Below are positions 1 to 11,200 of a stretch of DNA of 44,076 bases, piece by piece; within the stretch, counting starts at the first letter, position 1, and each line of letters starts with the position of its first letter. The notes beneath the pieces are model-generated. The model saw only the letters and a list, made by a program, of their open reading frames with translations. It was not told the origin of the DNA and did no database searches. The translations under genes and the position numbers were made by a program. This DNA is from Nemertoderma westbladi (taxonomy: Eukaryota; Xenacoelomorpha; Nemertodermatida; Nemertodermatidae). The stretch spans positions 1 through 44,076 of the forward strand of contig JAUCBJ010007675.1 of assembly GCA_032718475.1 (NCBI GenBank), written 5' to 3'.

Positions 1-230
1 ACTAGCGTAGCAACTCAATGTGCTGCTTCAATGTAGCAGGTCGATTATAGTAGTGCTAGTAGTAGTATGGCTATCGAAAGAGGGGCCTTATGGTCGCCCC
101 CGGATCCGTCTGACTGTTTACTTTGCATTTTCGATTTATCTAATAATTAATAGACCTACTGCAGCTTACAGATTACATATGAATATATATTACAACTTAT
201 TAACCCTCGAATATTGTTTTTGGTACCTTC
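1..230. other. Unassigned AT-rich sequence
   Basis: Open frames here are short and have no recognisable motif or splice context. I see no gene. The right edge runs into the first copy of the dispersed repeat described at 231-410. Confidence 0.5.
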
Positions 231-410
231 CACCCCCAGAAAAGGGGGTGGGAGTAAACTTACGACGCAATCAAAATTCATCCCTCTTCAGTGGAAATAA
301 CCACGCAAATAACAGCTGATTACTCCCAAAAATAAAAGTGTAGCCTGTTCTAATGTTCTATTGATCTTAGTTTATTGTTTTGGTAAGAATAACGTGCCAC
401 TGTAACTGCA
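231..410 (+). repeat. Dispersed repeat family, copy 1
   Basis: A G/C-rich start (CACCCCC..GGGGGTGGG) is followed by GCAATCAAAATTCATCCCTC, AACAGCTGATTACTCCC, then a TTTATTGTTTTGGT block and the end AATAACGTGCCACTGTAAC. The same ordered blocks recur at 1,312-1,400, reversed at 8,110-8,262 and at 22,707-22,888, and in part, reversed, at 18,172-18,210. This is therefore a genuine multicopy element. No coding capacity is visible, and its class (SINE or MITE) is not determined. Confidence 0.7.
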
Positions 411-1311
411 TCAAGAAATAGCAATGAGTTACATGTGGTACTTATTACAGTAGCACAGTAGGCTAAGGGTAATACTTACCGGCACCATTATAGCTGACTC
501 CCTGATTCCAAACACGAGATAAATTCCCGGAGCTTCGCATCGTAAACACCCCGTTCAAAATCAGTTTAAATAATTATTAATTGTTTCTCCAAAGTATTAG
601 TGATATCAATAGTGACAGTGAATAAAAAGTTAATAAAGTCATAATTAACCGAAATAATAATATAAAATAATAAATTAAATCATAATAAATAATATTAAAG
701 GGATGGTCAGTGTGCAATAATGAACAAATAACTCCGAATATTATACAAAAGTTGGCACGTTTACCTATGAGGTGTCAAATAAATATCTAACAGCGCATCT
801 AGGCCACAGTACTGTAATTCTTTACCAATAATGATGTTAAGTATACGAACAAATTCATGACGTGTGTATCACTTTATTATGTAGAATCTTTGTTTTAGTA
901 TTTAGTAGACGGAGGCAAGGCTAAATTAGTGATACTGTATGAAGTGAAGTGCAGCAGCATTTTTTTTATTTTATTTTTTTATAAGAAAGAGTTCGGGAGT
1001 TATGTTATTATTTACAGGGTTCGAGACCACACGGCGACATTATTGTTTTTGTAAGTACCGTCTCCGTACTTTCGAATGTGGATTTGATATACTTTACAGC
1101 TATGGGTTTTTGTGCGAAGATCTACCGAATAAATTGTAAATGTAAAAGTTAAGTCATTGGTGAACGTGTAATACGAAACACGCGAAATGTCTTCGGCTAC
1201 ACAAAATATAATTTAGACATTGCGACATTATTTATTACATAGTTTGAATGATAGTAATTCGTAAAAAATAACATATAAAACCATTACTGGTACTGCAGTA
1301 AGCAGCAGATA
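411..1311. other. AT-rich intergenic sequence, no gene seen
   Basis: AT-rich DNA with A/T runs (for example poly-T near 961-985) and stops in all frames. No long open frame, RNA gene or clear transposon end was recognised. Confidence 0.5.
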
Positions 1312-1400
1312 GGGGGGGGGGGGGGAACAGCTGATTACTCTCAAAAATAAAAATTTAACTGTAACCTGTATTTAGTTTTTGGTTAAAATAACGTGCCACT
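1312..1400 (+). repeat. Dispersed repeat family, copy 2 (left part)
   Basis: It starts with a run of 14 G (1,312-1,325), followed by AACAGCTGATTACTCTC, a TTTTTGGTTAAAATAACG block and GTGCCACT, matching copy 1. It is interrupted by the hAT-like element at 1,401-2,264. The copy resumes at about 2,268 with TGCCACTGTAACCTGCTCC, the sequence expected to follow in an uninterrupted copy. Confidence 0.7.
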
Positions 1401-2264
1401 CAGGCCCGTACCGTGCGGGGGGGCTTTGGGGGCACTGCCCCCCCCCCCCCCCCAGTCATGTCGTTCTCTCGTCTTGTTTTCACAATTAATTAATAATAAT
1501 ATTGTTGGTAATCAATATTATTGGATTCACATACTAATTCTACCCACTAGACTGACCTGACCTGACTCCGCCACCATTCCATTTGGTCCAATTATAATGG
1601 CACTGGCACTGCCAGAGCCTTGCCGAAATACATTGTATGGCGTTGGCGTACCGTATGTATTTGTTCTATGTGGCTACTCAGAACTCAGGGCTGGAAAGCT
1701 TGTTGGCAGACTGCATTGCATCTCTTTATAGATTTTAATAGCAATTCAAGATTGCAGTTCAAATAATTACTAAAAATACACAAAAGCTCTAGGTTCTCTC
1801 ATTGGCTACCTGGGGCAGGGGTTGTTCGCTGTTGACCTACAGTATTGTCTGCAGTATGGGAGCCAGCTTGCAACTAATAGTAATAGGCTAGGCGCTGATG
1901 GTTGCTTGTGCTGGTATACATAACTAAAATTTTCTTTTTGTAATTTTAACCTTAACTTTTGGTCATATTTAAGCTGACAAATTTTAAACTCGACAGGTTT
2001 AATTAAATCCGATAAAGTTATTGGCATGTCAAAATCGTAACGACAACAACTATTTGCTATTATTGGCCCACTCCCTAACAGTGCCAGTTCGACAAGGGTC
2101 CTGCAACTTCGTGGCTCGCCCCACACACTCTTCAACAATATTGATTTTACTTTATGTACTAAATTAACTCTCACTTTGCTGTATGCCCCCCAAACCCAGT
2201 TATGGGTTTGCCCCCCCAGATTTGGCCTCTGCCCCCCAGATAAAATGGTCACCATACGGGCCTG
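1401..2264. mobile_element. hAT-like non-autonomous DNA transposon
   Basis: The 864-bp unit begins CAGGCCCGTACCGTG and ends with the inverted match ..CATACGGGCCTG. The CAG...CTG ends, and the G/C runs just inside both ends (GGGGGGGC, then 16 C at 1,438-1,453; CCCCCCAG near the right end), are typical of hAT superfamily termini. TGCCACT occurs immediately left (1,394-1,400) and 3 bp beyond the right end (2,268-2,274). This fits an 8-bp target duplication with one mismatch and slight drift. The 155-codon minus-strand open frame inside (1,806-2,273) shows no transposase motif and spans the right terminus, so I do not regard it as a gene. Bases 1,985-2,130 resemble 5,500-5,695. Confidence 0.65.
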
Positions 2265-2354
2265 ACCTGCCACTGTAACCTGCTCCTTTCCCTAAATTGA
2301 GAATTTAACATTGAGGCGGGATATTAATTCGCCAAGGTGGGATTTGCGTCCAGT

Positions 2355-2375
2355 CCCCCCCCCCCCCCCCCCCCC
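2355..2375. repeat. Poly-C tract, 21 nt
   Basis: An uninterrupted run of 21 C. Comparable runs occur at 1,312 (14 G), 1,438 (16 C), 4,151 (17 C), 21,207 (15 C) and 22,870 (19 C). Several lie at ends of repeat elements. Confidence 0.9.
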
Positions 2376-2680
2376 TGTCCAGAGACCAATTCATAGGGGG
2401 TTGTGGCGAGGTGCTTCAATCCTTTATTATTCATTAAAAAACCGTCTGCCTATCGGTGCTGGTTTTAAACGGGGGGATTGTTTGATTTTTTTAGTGTTTC
2501 GTAATTGTATAGGCCAAGGAGTTACGTTATACAGTAGTCTGGAATGCTGATAAATACACAAAAGTGAAGTTTTGTGCACTTAACACCTCGCCCTAAGTGT
2601 TATACTGTTATTGTAAACATTATCGGTATCATCAGTAAGACCATCGGTAACATCATCGGTAAGAGCTAAATAAGCCAAAT
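2376..2680. other. Unassigned sequence, no gene seen
   Basis: Mixed-composition DNA after the poly-C run. It holds a small repeated ATCGGTA(AC)ATCA motif near 2,620-2,660. No coding signal is recognised. Confidence 0.45.
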
Positions 2681-2875
2681 ACACCGCTTTTTTCACTCAT
2701 TTTCAATTTAACGAAATTCAACTATTCTGTCCGAGTGGTTGAGTTTTACACAAGTTAGCAGGTTTTAGCACGAGCGAAGCGAGTGTTAAAATGCCAACGA
2801 GTGGAAAACTCAACACACGAGGGCAGAATATCTGAATTTCGCTAAATTGAAAATGAGTGGCAAAAAATAGTGTTT
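2681..2875. mobile_element. Hairpin (MITE-like) element
   Basis: The two halves are inverted copies. The left arm contains CACTCATTTTCAATTTAACG and AAATTCA, then GAGTTTT and TTTTAGCAC. The right arm contains GAGTGTTAAAA, AAAACTC, TGAATTTCGC and TAAATTGAAAATGAGTGG. The centre reads GAGCGAAGCGAG. It is about 195 bp, has no coding capacity, and would form one long hairpin. No clear target duplication was identified. Confidence 0.6.
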
Positions 2876-3129
2876 TCCGTTACGTTTTCATATCGAATAT
2901 GTTGTTTTATTTGAAAAAAATATCACCAGCGTTATCAATGTTTATGACGTATAATATTACTATATTTTAATACGGAATCTCAAATAAATACATATAGCTA
3001 GCTGTACAGTAAGCTACCCGATAAGCCTCGGTCTACATTATATAATCATTATGCACCAGGAACTTACTCAATTATATGAAAGTTTGTATCAATTTGAGTA
3101 TATATATTGTGTAGTAAATAGTTCATTAA

Positions 3130-3295
3130 ATAAAAACAAAAAAAAATTAGTTAAAAAAAGTAAAAAATTAGTTGAACTAAGTAAAAATATGTTTAAAAAA
3201 GTAAAAAATAGTTTAAAAAAAGTAAAAAATTAGTTAAAAAAAGTAAAAAATTAGTTTAAAAAATGCTTTTTTTAACTAATTTTCTGGTAAATAAT
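3130..3295. repeat. Degenerate A-rich tandem repeat
   Basis: Repeated AGTAAAAAATTAGTTAAAAA-type units of about 20 bp, ending in an inverted partner (TTTTTTTAACTAATTTTC). The short lysine-rich open frame starting at 3,051 is a by-product of this A-rich repeat. Confidence 0.7.
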
Positions 3296-4370
3296 TCTTT
3301 CTCTAAATAATTAATTTAATTTAATAATATGCTCCTAAAAAGTGATTTAGTACCTACCTACTGTACCAGTGAGAATAATATAAAAGTATTCTGTTATGAA
3401 CAAAATCTTTTTTTTGAAAGTGTTCTATACCGTAAAATCCTTTAGTTCCATTTGTCTTTAACTTTACATTAGCCTGTAATTAATTAATTGATTAATGGTT
3501 TCACATTGTCAACCAAAGAAACAGAAACATTATGAATATGCCTAATATGCCTAATAATATCTACGGCATAAACGAACTAAAATAAACAAATAATCATAAT
3601 TATAATAAATATTACGATATTATATAGAGTAGTGGCCTACGCGTGATTATAAGGCACATTAAACTATGACTCACACCCGTATATGGAACTTATTATTTGC
3701 TATAATACAAGGTAATTATTAACCAACAATAACACGTGTGGCCCATAGGTGGTGACCATGGCAACCGCTAACCTTGTAAGCCAAATATTATCCACCAAGG
3801 CAGGTTGATAAATACACAAGCATCTATGATTACAGTTTATTGCTTTCTACATACGTTTCTGCTAGGGCTGTCTGTGGTAAGCTTTATTTCACTCGCCTTT
3901 TTTTGTTTTTTTTTATTTTAAGTTAGGAATATAATAATTATAATTTATGAGATATGTGTTGTGTTATTACTGTCCTTCTTACGGTGCACGCAGAAGGTGC
4001 ATGACGTGATAATTTTTTAGTAAGTCAGGTTCACACTTCGTACTTACATATTACTGTATATTGTACTTGTACAAGTAGTAAAGTGAAATAAAGGTTTATT
4101 CGGTAGTAACGCCAGGAATTACGAACGAAAACGACTTATTTCCAGTGCTGCCCCCCCCCCCCCCCCCGAACTATACTCCCAAAGGAAACTCAATTAGTTA
4201 CCATTTAAGTAAGTTGCTGCAGTAAATTAACAGAAACAATGTATCGTGGAAATTTAAAAATCATGAAGGGAAATTAATTTGAAAGTTTAAGTCATGCCGA
4301 TAGTAGACTAACACAATGTCTAATTAAAGTAATCTCCGGAAAATACCCAATAATTATGTTCTAATACTTG
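3296..4370. other. AT-rich intergenic sequence, no gene seen
   Basis: AT-rich with stops in all frames and a 17-nt poly-C run at 4,151-4,167. No coding or RNA feature was recognised. Confidence 0.45.
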
Positions 4371-4403
4371 CCCCTACCCCTACCCCTACCCCTACCCCTA
4401 CCC
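4371..4403. repeat. (CCCCTA)n microsatellite
   Basis: Five perfect CCCCTA units plus CCC. It resembles telomeric repeats (CCCTAA) but is not the animal TTAGGG motif, and it is too short to be more than a microsatellite. Confidence 0.9.
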
Positions 4404-4734
4404 TTCCCATTTGTTTAATTTTGCTTTCAAACTTTTTTTAACAACTTTTGAAAAACTATGTCGGCAATATGTCCGTTTTGTATGGGGCGCCGTGGGCTTC
4501 AAAAATATGAAAATGTCGGCGAATGTTTTAGATTCTCGGCGACTGGTTTATCTAAGCCAAAATCTTGGCCGACATCTAAGCCGAAGTCTAGGGCGAAATC
4601 TAAGCCGAAATCTAGGGCGAAATCTGAGCCGAAATTAAGGCCATGTAAATCATATAGGCGCACAGAGGAGCGCTAGTGTACTGTAGGGTCTAACTATACA
4701 CATGGTCTGCGGTACCGTAGTACTACTGTACTGG

Positions 4735-5712
4735 CATGGCCTACTATATATATATATATACACGAAGTGGGGCCTTTGCGCAGCACGTGACTTAATTATA
4801 CTTAGTTATACATTTCGCCCTCTAGCGGCAGACTGGAGGACTCCAGACCGTTTACTGCCCACCAAAGACTCAGGCCGACTTCTACTACATATCTGCTACG
4901 TTTCAGCTTGAACGGATCATAAATAACGAGATGGGAGAAAGATTTCACTTTCAAACATTTCGCCCTCTAGCGGCAGACTGAAGAACTGCACACGGATTAG
5001 CCTTCAATTCAATTCCTTCTTTCAAAGTCACAGCTAATGGTCTAGTACATATCTGCCAAATTTCAGCATAAATGGATTAAAAGCAAAGAAATGGGAGGAC
5101 ATTTAACGTTTAGACATGTGGCCCTCTAGCAGGAGACTATTGCTCTGATGGTGTCTGAAAGTCTCTCAAACGTCTCAACTTTAGCTCATATTGATACCTA
5201 CAAATTTTCAACTTGGCAGCTTTAAATCCGACAAAGTTATTAGCATGTCAAAATCGTAACGACGACAACGATTTCACTTTCAGACCTTTGGCCCTCTAGC
5301 GGCAGACTGGAGAACTGCAGATGGATTCGCCTCCTTTGAAAGTCACAGCTAATGGTCTAATACATATCTGCCAAGTTTCAGCTTAAACGGATTAAAAGCA
5401 AAGAAATGGGAGGGCATTTAATGTTTAGACATGTGGCCCTCTAGCGGGAGACCATTGCACTGATGGTGTCTGAAAGTCTCTCAAAAATCTCAACTTTTGC
5501 TCATATTGATACCTACAAATTTTCAACTTGGCAGCTTTAAATCCGACAAAGTTATTAGCATGTCAAAATCGTAACGACGACGACGACGACAACGACGACG
5601 ACGACGACGACGACAACTATTTGCATAAATTGACCCACCCCCTAACAGTGTCAATTCGCTAAGGCTCCGCCAACTTCGTGGCTCGCCCCACATATATATA
5701 TAGTAGGCCATG
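4735..5712. mobile_element. Inner TIR transposon with 7-bp target duplication
   Basis: The left end CATGGCCTACTATATATATA is mirrored at the right by TATATATAGTAGGCCATG. GTACTGG lies immediately outside both ends (4,728-4,734 and 5,713-5,719), a 7-bp target-site duplication. The interior repeats a GCCCTCTAGCGGCAGACTG-type motif and contains a 329-bp tandem duplication plus an expanded ACG microsatellite. No protein is encoded. It inserted after the outer element (4,481-6,163). Confidence 0.7.
4941..5598. repeat. Direct tandem duplication, period 329 bp
   Basis: GATTTCACTTTC followed by the GCCCTCTAGCGGCAGACTG block begins at 4,941 and again at 5,270. The copies stay aligned through CACAGCTAATGGTCTA, TGTGGCCCTCTAGC and GTCAAAATCGTAACGACGAC. 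The second copy ends in an expanded (ACG)n tract at about 5,573-5,621. Confidence 0.8.
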
Positions 5713-6163
5713 GTACTGGTAACAGAGAAAAACAGACTGACAAGAAAGCACAAACTGCACCAGTAGGACTTCCCTCCAAATTTTCAGCTTAGATTTGGGC
5801 CATGATTTGGGCCTAGACTTCGGCCTAGATTTCCGCCAAGATTTCGGCTTAGATTTCGGCCAAGATTTCGGCTTAGATATCGGCCAAGATTTCGGCTTAG
5901 ATTTCGGCCAAGATTTCGGCTTAGATATCTAATAATGTAATATGAAAATAGTACGATATGATATATCATAATAATATATCTAATAATAATATCTAATAAT
6001 CTAATAATATCTAATAATATGATAATGTCTTCGAATGTTTTAGATTCTCGGCGACTGGTTTATCTAAGCCAAAATCTTGGCCTAAATCGAAGCCGAAATC
6101 TTGGCCGAAATCCAGTCGCCGACATTTTCATATTATTGAAGCCCACGGCGCCGGCGCCCCATA

Positions 6164-6544
6164 GTTGTGTAACCTACGTATTAATTTATTTTAGGGACTC
6201 CGTACTTTATTTTCTTGTACTAAATGTATACAGTAATTAAATATGTAGATCCCGCTAGTTTACTTAAAGTAGTCTCTCTCTATCATGACTAGTTTTCTAA
6301 TAACCAAAATAATAAGTTTATTTGGTTTATAGAAGTAGTAGAGTTTATTTAAACTGCGGCCAATTTGGGTTGGATATCACTTTTAATTGCGGTCAATTTG
6401 CGCCATTATCTGATATTAAGTATATTTCAGAACAATAATTAATTGTATGCCTTTGCAATGCCACAAGGATAAATTTTTAATGAAGAATTTCATAAATATT
6501 GTCTGAACTTTGAACTTATAAATCTCAGGGAAAAATACCTCGCC
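6164..6544. other. 5' flank of the E2 gene
   Basis: AT-rich, with no open frame. It contains a repeated GCGGYCAATTTG motif (about 6,356 and 6,387). A possible 3' splice site (AAATCTCAG) lies about 22 bp before the E2 start, so an upstream non-coding exon is possible but not shown. Confidence 0.4.
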
Positions 6545-7420
6545 ATGGAATGCAGAGCGCACATGCTACTCACCAGGGAACTTAGAAAGTTCCACAATAC
6601 ACCGCTATGGGGAGTTGAGATACATCCAGATCCCACAAACATCTTCCATTGGACAGTGCGTATGAAGGGGTTGAAGGATACCGTATGGGAACACGGGGTG
6701 TTCATCGTTTATATGAGGTTCTCGGAGGATTGGAACTGTGTTCCTCCAGATGTATGGTTCCACACTATACCGTTCCACCCGAACATAGATACAGATACCG
6801 GTAGACCATGTCTCTCGTTATTAGACATCCCGCATGAATGGAGTTCCGAATACGAAACTAAATACATTATACTTTCAATACAAGCGTTGCTAAGTAACCC
6901 TGTAGCGGAAAACGCTGTTAACAGCGAAGCTGCCGTTACCATGGAGACACGGCCCACGGTGTACAGGGAGATGGTGGGTGAGTGTATAGCGGCAAGTCGA
7001 CGGGTGGATGCAGGGCAAGCAGCATTTGATACGACCCCACGCGATGCACTGGTACCGGTACAGTCCGAGGTCAGACCCGTAAACCGGGTTAACTTCCAGA
7101 GCTACTTGGAGGAGTGGAGAGGGATAGCGACGTCGTTGGGAGGAGGGGCGAGGGTTGGAGAGCATCCGATGAAAGCGGAAGTCGTCCGGCAGCTGCGACG
7201 GGGAGACACAACAGGGGATCAAAGGAACTTTATTCAGCATAAGGAATTAATGTTCGGAAAACTCGATTTCGATGCGAGTGATAGAAAAAAGGTAGAGAAA
7301 GCATCTAAACTAAGGAAGCCATCGCGGTTCTATTTGAAGAGCAGTCTCAGCCAAAATACCCCCCGGAGTAGAAACTTAGAGGAACGCATTAAAGTACATC
7401 TGTTAATAAAGTACAAATAA
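6545..7420 (+). CDS. Ubiquitin-conjugating enzyme E2, UBE2U-like
   Basis: This is an E2 enzyme, which accepts ubiquitin from E1 on a cysteine and passes it to E3/substrate. The 291-residue frame has an E2 core in residues 1-150: an N-terminal helix, a beta-meander (WTVRMKGL, residues 36-43), the HPN tripeptide at 78-80 (FHPNIDTDTGRPC), the catalytic Cys at 89 and a conserved Trp at 99. After the core there is a second conserved block, NFQSYLEEWRGIAT (about 183-196), and a basic tail. That C-terminal block matches the extension that distinguishes UBE2U from other E2s; human UBE2U is about 320 residues. The start ATG has a good context (CGCCATGG). AATAAA lies just before the stop (7,407-7,412). 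The whole gene is one uninterrupted frame. The UBE2U assignment is from remembered family features. Confidence 0.88.
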   Translation: MECRAHMLLTRELRKFHNTPLWGVEIHPDPTNIFHWTVRMKGLKDTVWEHGVFIVYMRFSEDWNCVPPDVWFHTIPFHPNIDTDTGRPCLSLLDIPHEWSSEYETKYIILSIQALLSNPVAENAVNSEAAVTMETRPTVYREMVGECIAASRRVDAGQAAFDTTPRDALVPVQSEVRPVNRVNFQSYLEEWRGIATSLGGGARVGEHPMKAEVVRQLRRGDTTGDQRNFIQHKELMFGKLDFDASDRKKVEKASKLRKPSRFYLKSSLSQNTPRSRNLEERIKVHLLIKYK

Positions 7421-8109
7421 TAATCATTTACTGTATAACTTACGTTATGGAAACTATAATTATTTAGAAGCTACAGTATAACCTACCCCACCTAAATCGC
7501 CCATGTATAGAATACCAGGATTTCACTTTTCGGTCGACTTTTTATTGGAATTTTATATATGATGATTTTTTATTTATTTTAATTTATCTTTATTAATTGT
7601 TTTATAGCGCTTATTTCTGTCTTATAACCTGTACATATACTAATTCGTTTATTGTTTTGGTTGGATTCAGCTCTTCTGTAACCTGTGTTTTTGGTGAAAA
7701 CCTGGTATTCTTCACATGGGGGTAACTGCAAAGTGAAATATAACGGCAGAAAGTCTGGTATTCTTCTCATGGGCCGCCTAAAAACACATTTAATCTGTCC
7801 CTGCTCTGATAATTTCACCATTATAAAAATGCATAGAATAAAAATGCATGCATGCTTCTTCATAATTTTATATTTTTTGTGAATTTAGAATCCAAATAAT
7901 GTTGTTGGGATAAATTGAGAAATTATAAGACTGATTGGACCATTATACCGGTACAAATTTGTGAAATGTATATATAATACATGTATATACATGTATAATA
8001 CAGAGGGGTCTGTGGGGGAGGGGGCAATTGCGCCGGAAATCCAACCTCGGTGAAATGATCTCAATTAGCTCTACTACCGAATTAACAAGGTTAAATATCC
8101 ATTAAAGGA
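7421..8109. other. 3' flank of E2; no further gene recognised
   Basis: AT-rich. It has a repeated phrase CTGGTATTCTTC(A/T)CATGGG at about 7,709 and 7,755, and an AT palindrome ACATGTATATACATGT at about 7,980-7,996. A minus-strand open frame of 94 codons at 7,579-7,863 has no recognisable motif or splice context and is not called. Confidence 0.45.
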
Positions 8110-8262
8110 AGGGAGCAGTTTACAGCGACATATTATTCTAACCAAACAAGAAACGAAAGTCAATAGCACAGGTTACGGTCTTATTTTTTAAGGTAATTAG
8201 CTGATCCCGGTGGAGAGAGGATTTGATTTTGATTGCCTCAACATTAAACCAATCAATGGCCT
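8110..8262 (-). repeat. Dispersed repeat family, copy 3
   Basis: Read on the minus strand it shows the family blocks in order: GCAATCAAAATC..CCTCTC, CAGCTAATTACC, GTAACCTGT, and TTGTTTGGTTAGAATAA. It abuts the left boundary of the 28-bp satellite. Confidence 0.55.
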
Positions 8263-8263
8263 T

Positions 8264-11200
8264 TGGGTTGCCTCCTATATAGAGGAGCCATCGGGTTGCC
8301 TCCGGTAGAGAGGAGTCGCCAGGTTGCCTCCTATAAAGAGGAGCCTTCGAGTTGCATCCTATAAAGAGGAACCTTTCGGTTGCCTCTGGTTAGAGAGGAG
8401 CCTTCGGGTTGCCTCCTATATAGAGGAGCCATCGGGTTGCCTCCTATATAGAGGAGCCATCGGGTTGCCTCCTATATAGAGGAGCCATCGGGTTGCCTCC
8501 TATATAGAGGAGCCATCGGGTTGCCTCCGGAAGAGAGGAGTCGTCAGGTTGCCTCCTATAAAGAGCAGCCTTCGAGTCGCATCCTATCAAGAGGAACCTT
8601 CGGGTTGTCTCTGGTTAGAGAGGAGTCATCGGGTTGCCTCCGGTAGAGAGGAGCCTTCGGGTTGCCTCCTATAAAGAGCAGCCTTCGAGTTGCATCCTAT
8701 AAAGAGGAACCTTCGGGTTGCCTCTGGTTAGAGAGGAGCCTTCGGGTTGCCTCCTATATAGAGGAGCCATCGGGTTGCCTCCGGTAGAGAGGAGTCTTCA
8801 GGTTGCCTCCTATAAAGAGCAGCCTTCGAGTTGCATCCTATAAAGAGGAACCTTCGGGTTGCCTCTGGTTAGAGAGGAGCCTTCGGGTTGCCTCCTATAT
8901 AGATGAGCCATCGGGTTGCCTCCGGTAGAGAGGAGTCTTCAGGTTGACTCCTATAAAGAGCATCCTTCGAGTTGCATCCTATAAAGAGGAACCTTCGGGT
9001 TGCCTCTGGTTAGAGAGGAGCCTTCGGGTTGCCTCCTATATAGATGAGCCATCGGGTTGCCTCCGGTAGAGAGGAGTCGTCAGGTTGCCTCCTATAAAGA
9101 GCAGCCTTCGAGTTGCATCCTATAAAGAGGAACTTTCGGGTTGCATCCTATAAAGAGGAACCTTCGGGTTGGCTCTGGTTAGAGAGGAGCCTTCGTGTTG
9201 CCTCCTATATAGAGGAGCCATCAGGTTGCCTCCTATATAGAGGAGCCATCGGGTTGCCTCCGGTAGAGAGGAGTCTTCAGGTTGCCTCCTATAAAGGCAG
9301 CCTTCGAGTTGCATCCTATAAAGAGGAACCTTCGGGTTGCCTCTGGTTAGAGAGGAGCCTTCGTGTTGCCTCCTATATAGAGGAGCCATCGGGTTGCCTC
9401 CTATATAGAGGAGCCATCGGGTTGCCTCCGGTAGAGAGGAGTCTTCAGGTTGCCTCCTATAAAGGCAGCCTTCGAGTTGCATCCTATAAAGAGGAACCTT
9501 CGGGTTGCCTCTGGTTAGAGAGGAGCCTTCGGGTTGCCTCCTATATAGAGGAGCCATCGGGTTGCCTCCGGTAGAGAGGAGTCGTCAGGTTGCCTCCTAT
9601 AAAGAGCAGCCTTCGAGTTGCATCCTATAAAGAGGAACCTTCGGGTTGCCTCTGGTAAGAGAGGAGCCTTCGGGTTGCCTCCTATATAGAGGAGCCATCG
9701 GGTTGCCTCCTATATAGAGGAGCCATCGGGTTGCCTCCGGTAGAGAGGAGTCGTCAGGTTGCCTCCTATAAAGAGCAGCCTTCGAGTTGCATCCTATAAA
9801 GAGGAACCTTCGGGTTGCCTCTGGTTAGAGAGGAGCCTTCGGGTTGCCTCCTATATAGATGAGCCATCGGGTTGCCTCCGGTAGAGAGGATCGTCAGGTT
9901 GCCTCCTATAAAGAGGAGCCTTCGAGTTGCATCCTATAAAGAGGAACCTTCGGGTTGCCTCTGGATAAAGAGGAGCCTTCGGGTTGCCTCCTATATAGAG
10001 GAGCCATCGGGTTGCCTCCTATATAGAGGAGCCATCGGGTTGCCTCCTATAAAGAGGAACCTTCGAATTGCATCCTATAAAGAGGAACCTTCGGGTTGCC
10101 TCTGGTTAGAGAGGAGCCTTCGGGTTGCCTCCTATATAGAAGAGCCATCGGGTTTCCTCCTATATAGAGGAGCCATCGGGTTGCCTCCGGTAGAGAGGAG
10201 TCGTCAGGTTGCCTCCTATAAAGAGGAGCCTTCGAGTTGCATACTATAAAGAGGAACCTTCGGGTTGCCTCTGGTTAAAAAGGAGCCTTCGGGTTGCCTC
10301 CTATAAAGAGGATACTTCGGGTTTCCTCCGGTAGAGAGGAACCTTCGGGTTGCCTCCTATAAAGAGGATCCTTCGGGTTGCCTCCTATATAGAGGAGCCA
10401 TCGGGTTGCCTCCGGTAGAGAGGAGTCGTCAGGTTGCCTCCTATAAAGAGGAGCCTTCGAGTTGCATCATATAAAGAGGAACCTTCGGGTTGCCTCTGGT
10501 TAGAGAGGAGCCTTCGGGTTGCCTCCGGTAGAGAAGAGCCTTCGGGTTGCCTCCTATATAGAGGACCCATCGGGTTTCCTCCTATATAGAGGAGCCATCG
10601 GGTTGCCTTCGGTAGAGAGGAGTCGTCAGGTTGCCTCCTATAAAGAGGAGCCTTCGAGTTGCATACTATAAAGAGGAACCTTCGGGTTGCCTCTGGTTAA
10701 AAAGGAGCCTTCGGGTTGCCTCCTATAAAGAGGATACTTCGGGTTGCCTCCAGTAGAGAGGAACCTTCGGGTTGCCTCCTATATAGAGGAGCCATCGGGT
10801 TGCCTCCGGTAGAGAGGAGTCGTCAGGTTGCCTCCTATAAAGAGGAGCCTTCGAGTTGCATCAAAGAGGAACCTTCGGGTTGCCTCTGGTTAGAGAGGAG
10901 CCTTCGGGTTGCTTCCTATATAGAGGAGCCATCGGGTTTCCTCCTATATAGAGGAGCCATCGGGTTGCCTCCGGTAGAGAGGAGTCGTCAGGTTGCCTCC
11001 TATATAGAGGAGCCTTTGAGTTGCATCCTATAAAGAGGAACCTTCGGGTTGCCTCTGGTCAGAGAGGAGCCTTCGGGTTGCCTCCTATATAGAGGAGCCA
11101 TCGGGTTGCCTCCTATATAGGAGCCATCGGGTTGCCTCCTATATAGAGGAGCCATCGGGTTGCCTCCTATATAGAGGAGCCGTTGGGTTGCCTCCGGAAG

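Larger units (their letters stand above)
4481..6163. mobile_element. Outer TIR transposon with TA-type ends (nested host)
   Basis: The left end TATGGGGCGCCGTGGGCTTC, followed by AAAAATATGAAAATGTCGGC, reappears inverted at 6,118-6,163, with a duplicated GGCGCC in the right copy. The ends read TA-TGGGG...CCCCA-TA, consistent with a TA target duplication. Inside each end are short tandem arrays of 12-bp AAGCCGAAATCT/TTGGCCGAAATC-type units: 4,553-4,643 on the plus strand, 5,770-5,930 inverted, and 6,060-6,115. A second element (4,735-5,712) sits inside it. No transposase frame is visible, so it is non-autonomous. Confidence 0.65.

Noticed and set aside
1806-2273. 155-codon minus-strand frame
   Set aside because: It crosses the right end of the hAT-like element and includes its G/C-rich terminus. 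It has no domain, and part of it is shared with the non-coding element at 5,500-5,695.
4371-4403. Telomere-like CCCCTA repeats
   Set aside because: Only five units, and the motif is not the animal telomere repeat. Called as a microsatellite.
7579-7863. 94-codon minus-strand frame
   Set aside because: No conserved motif, AT-rich, antisense to another open frame, and no promoter or splice support.
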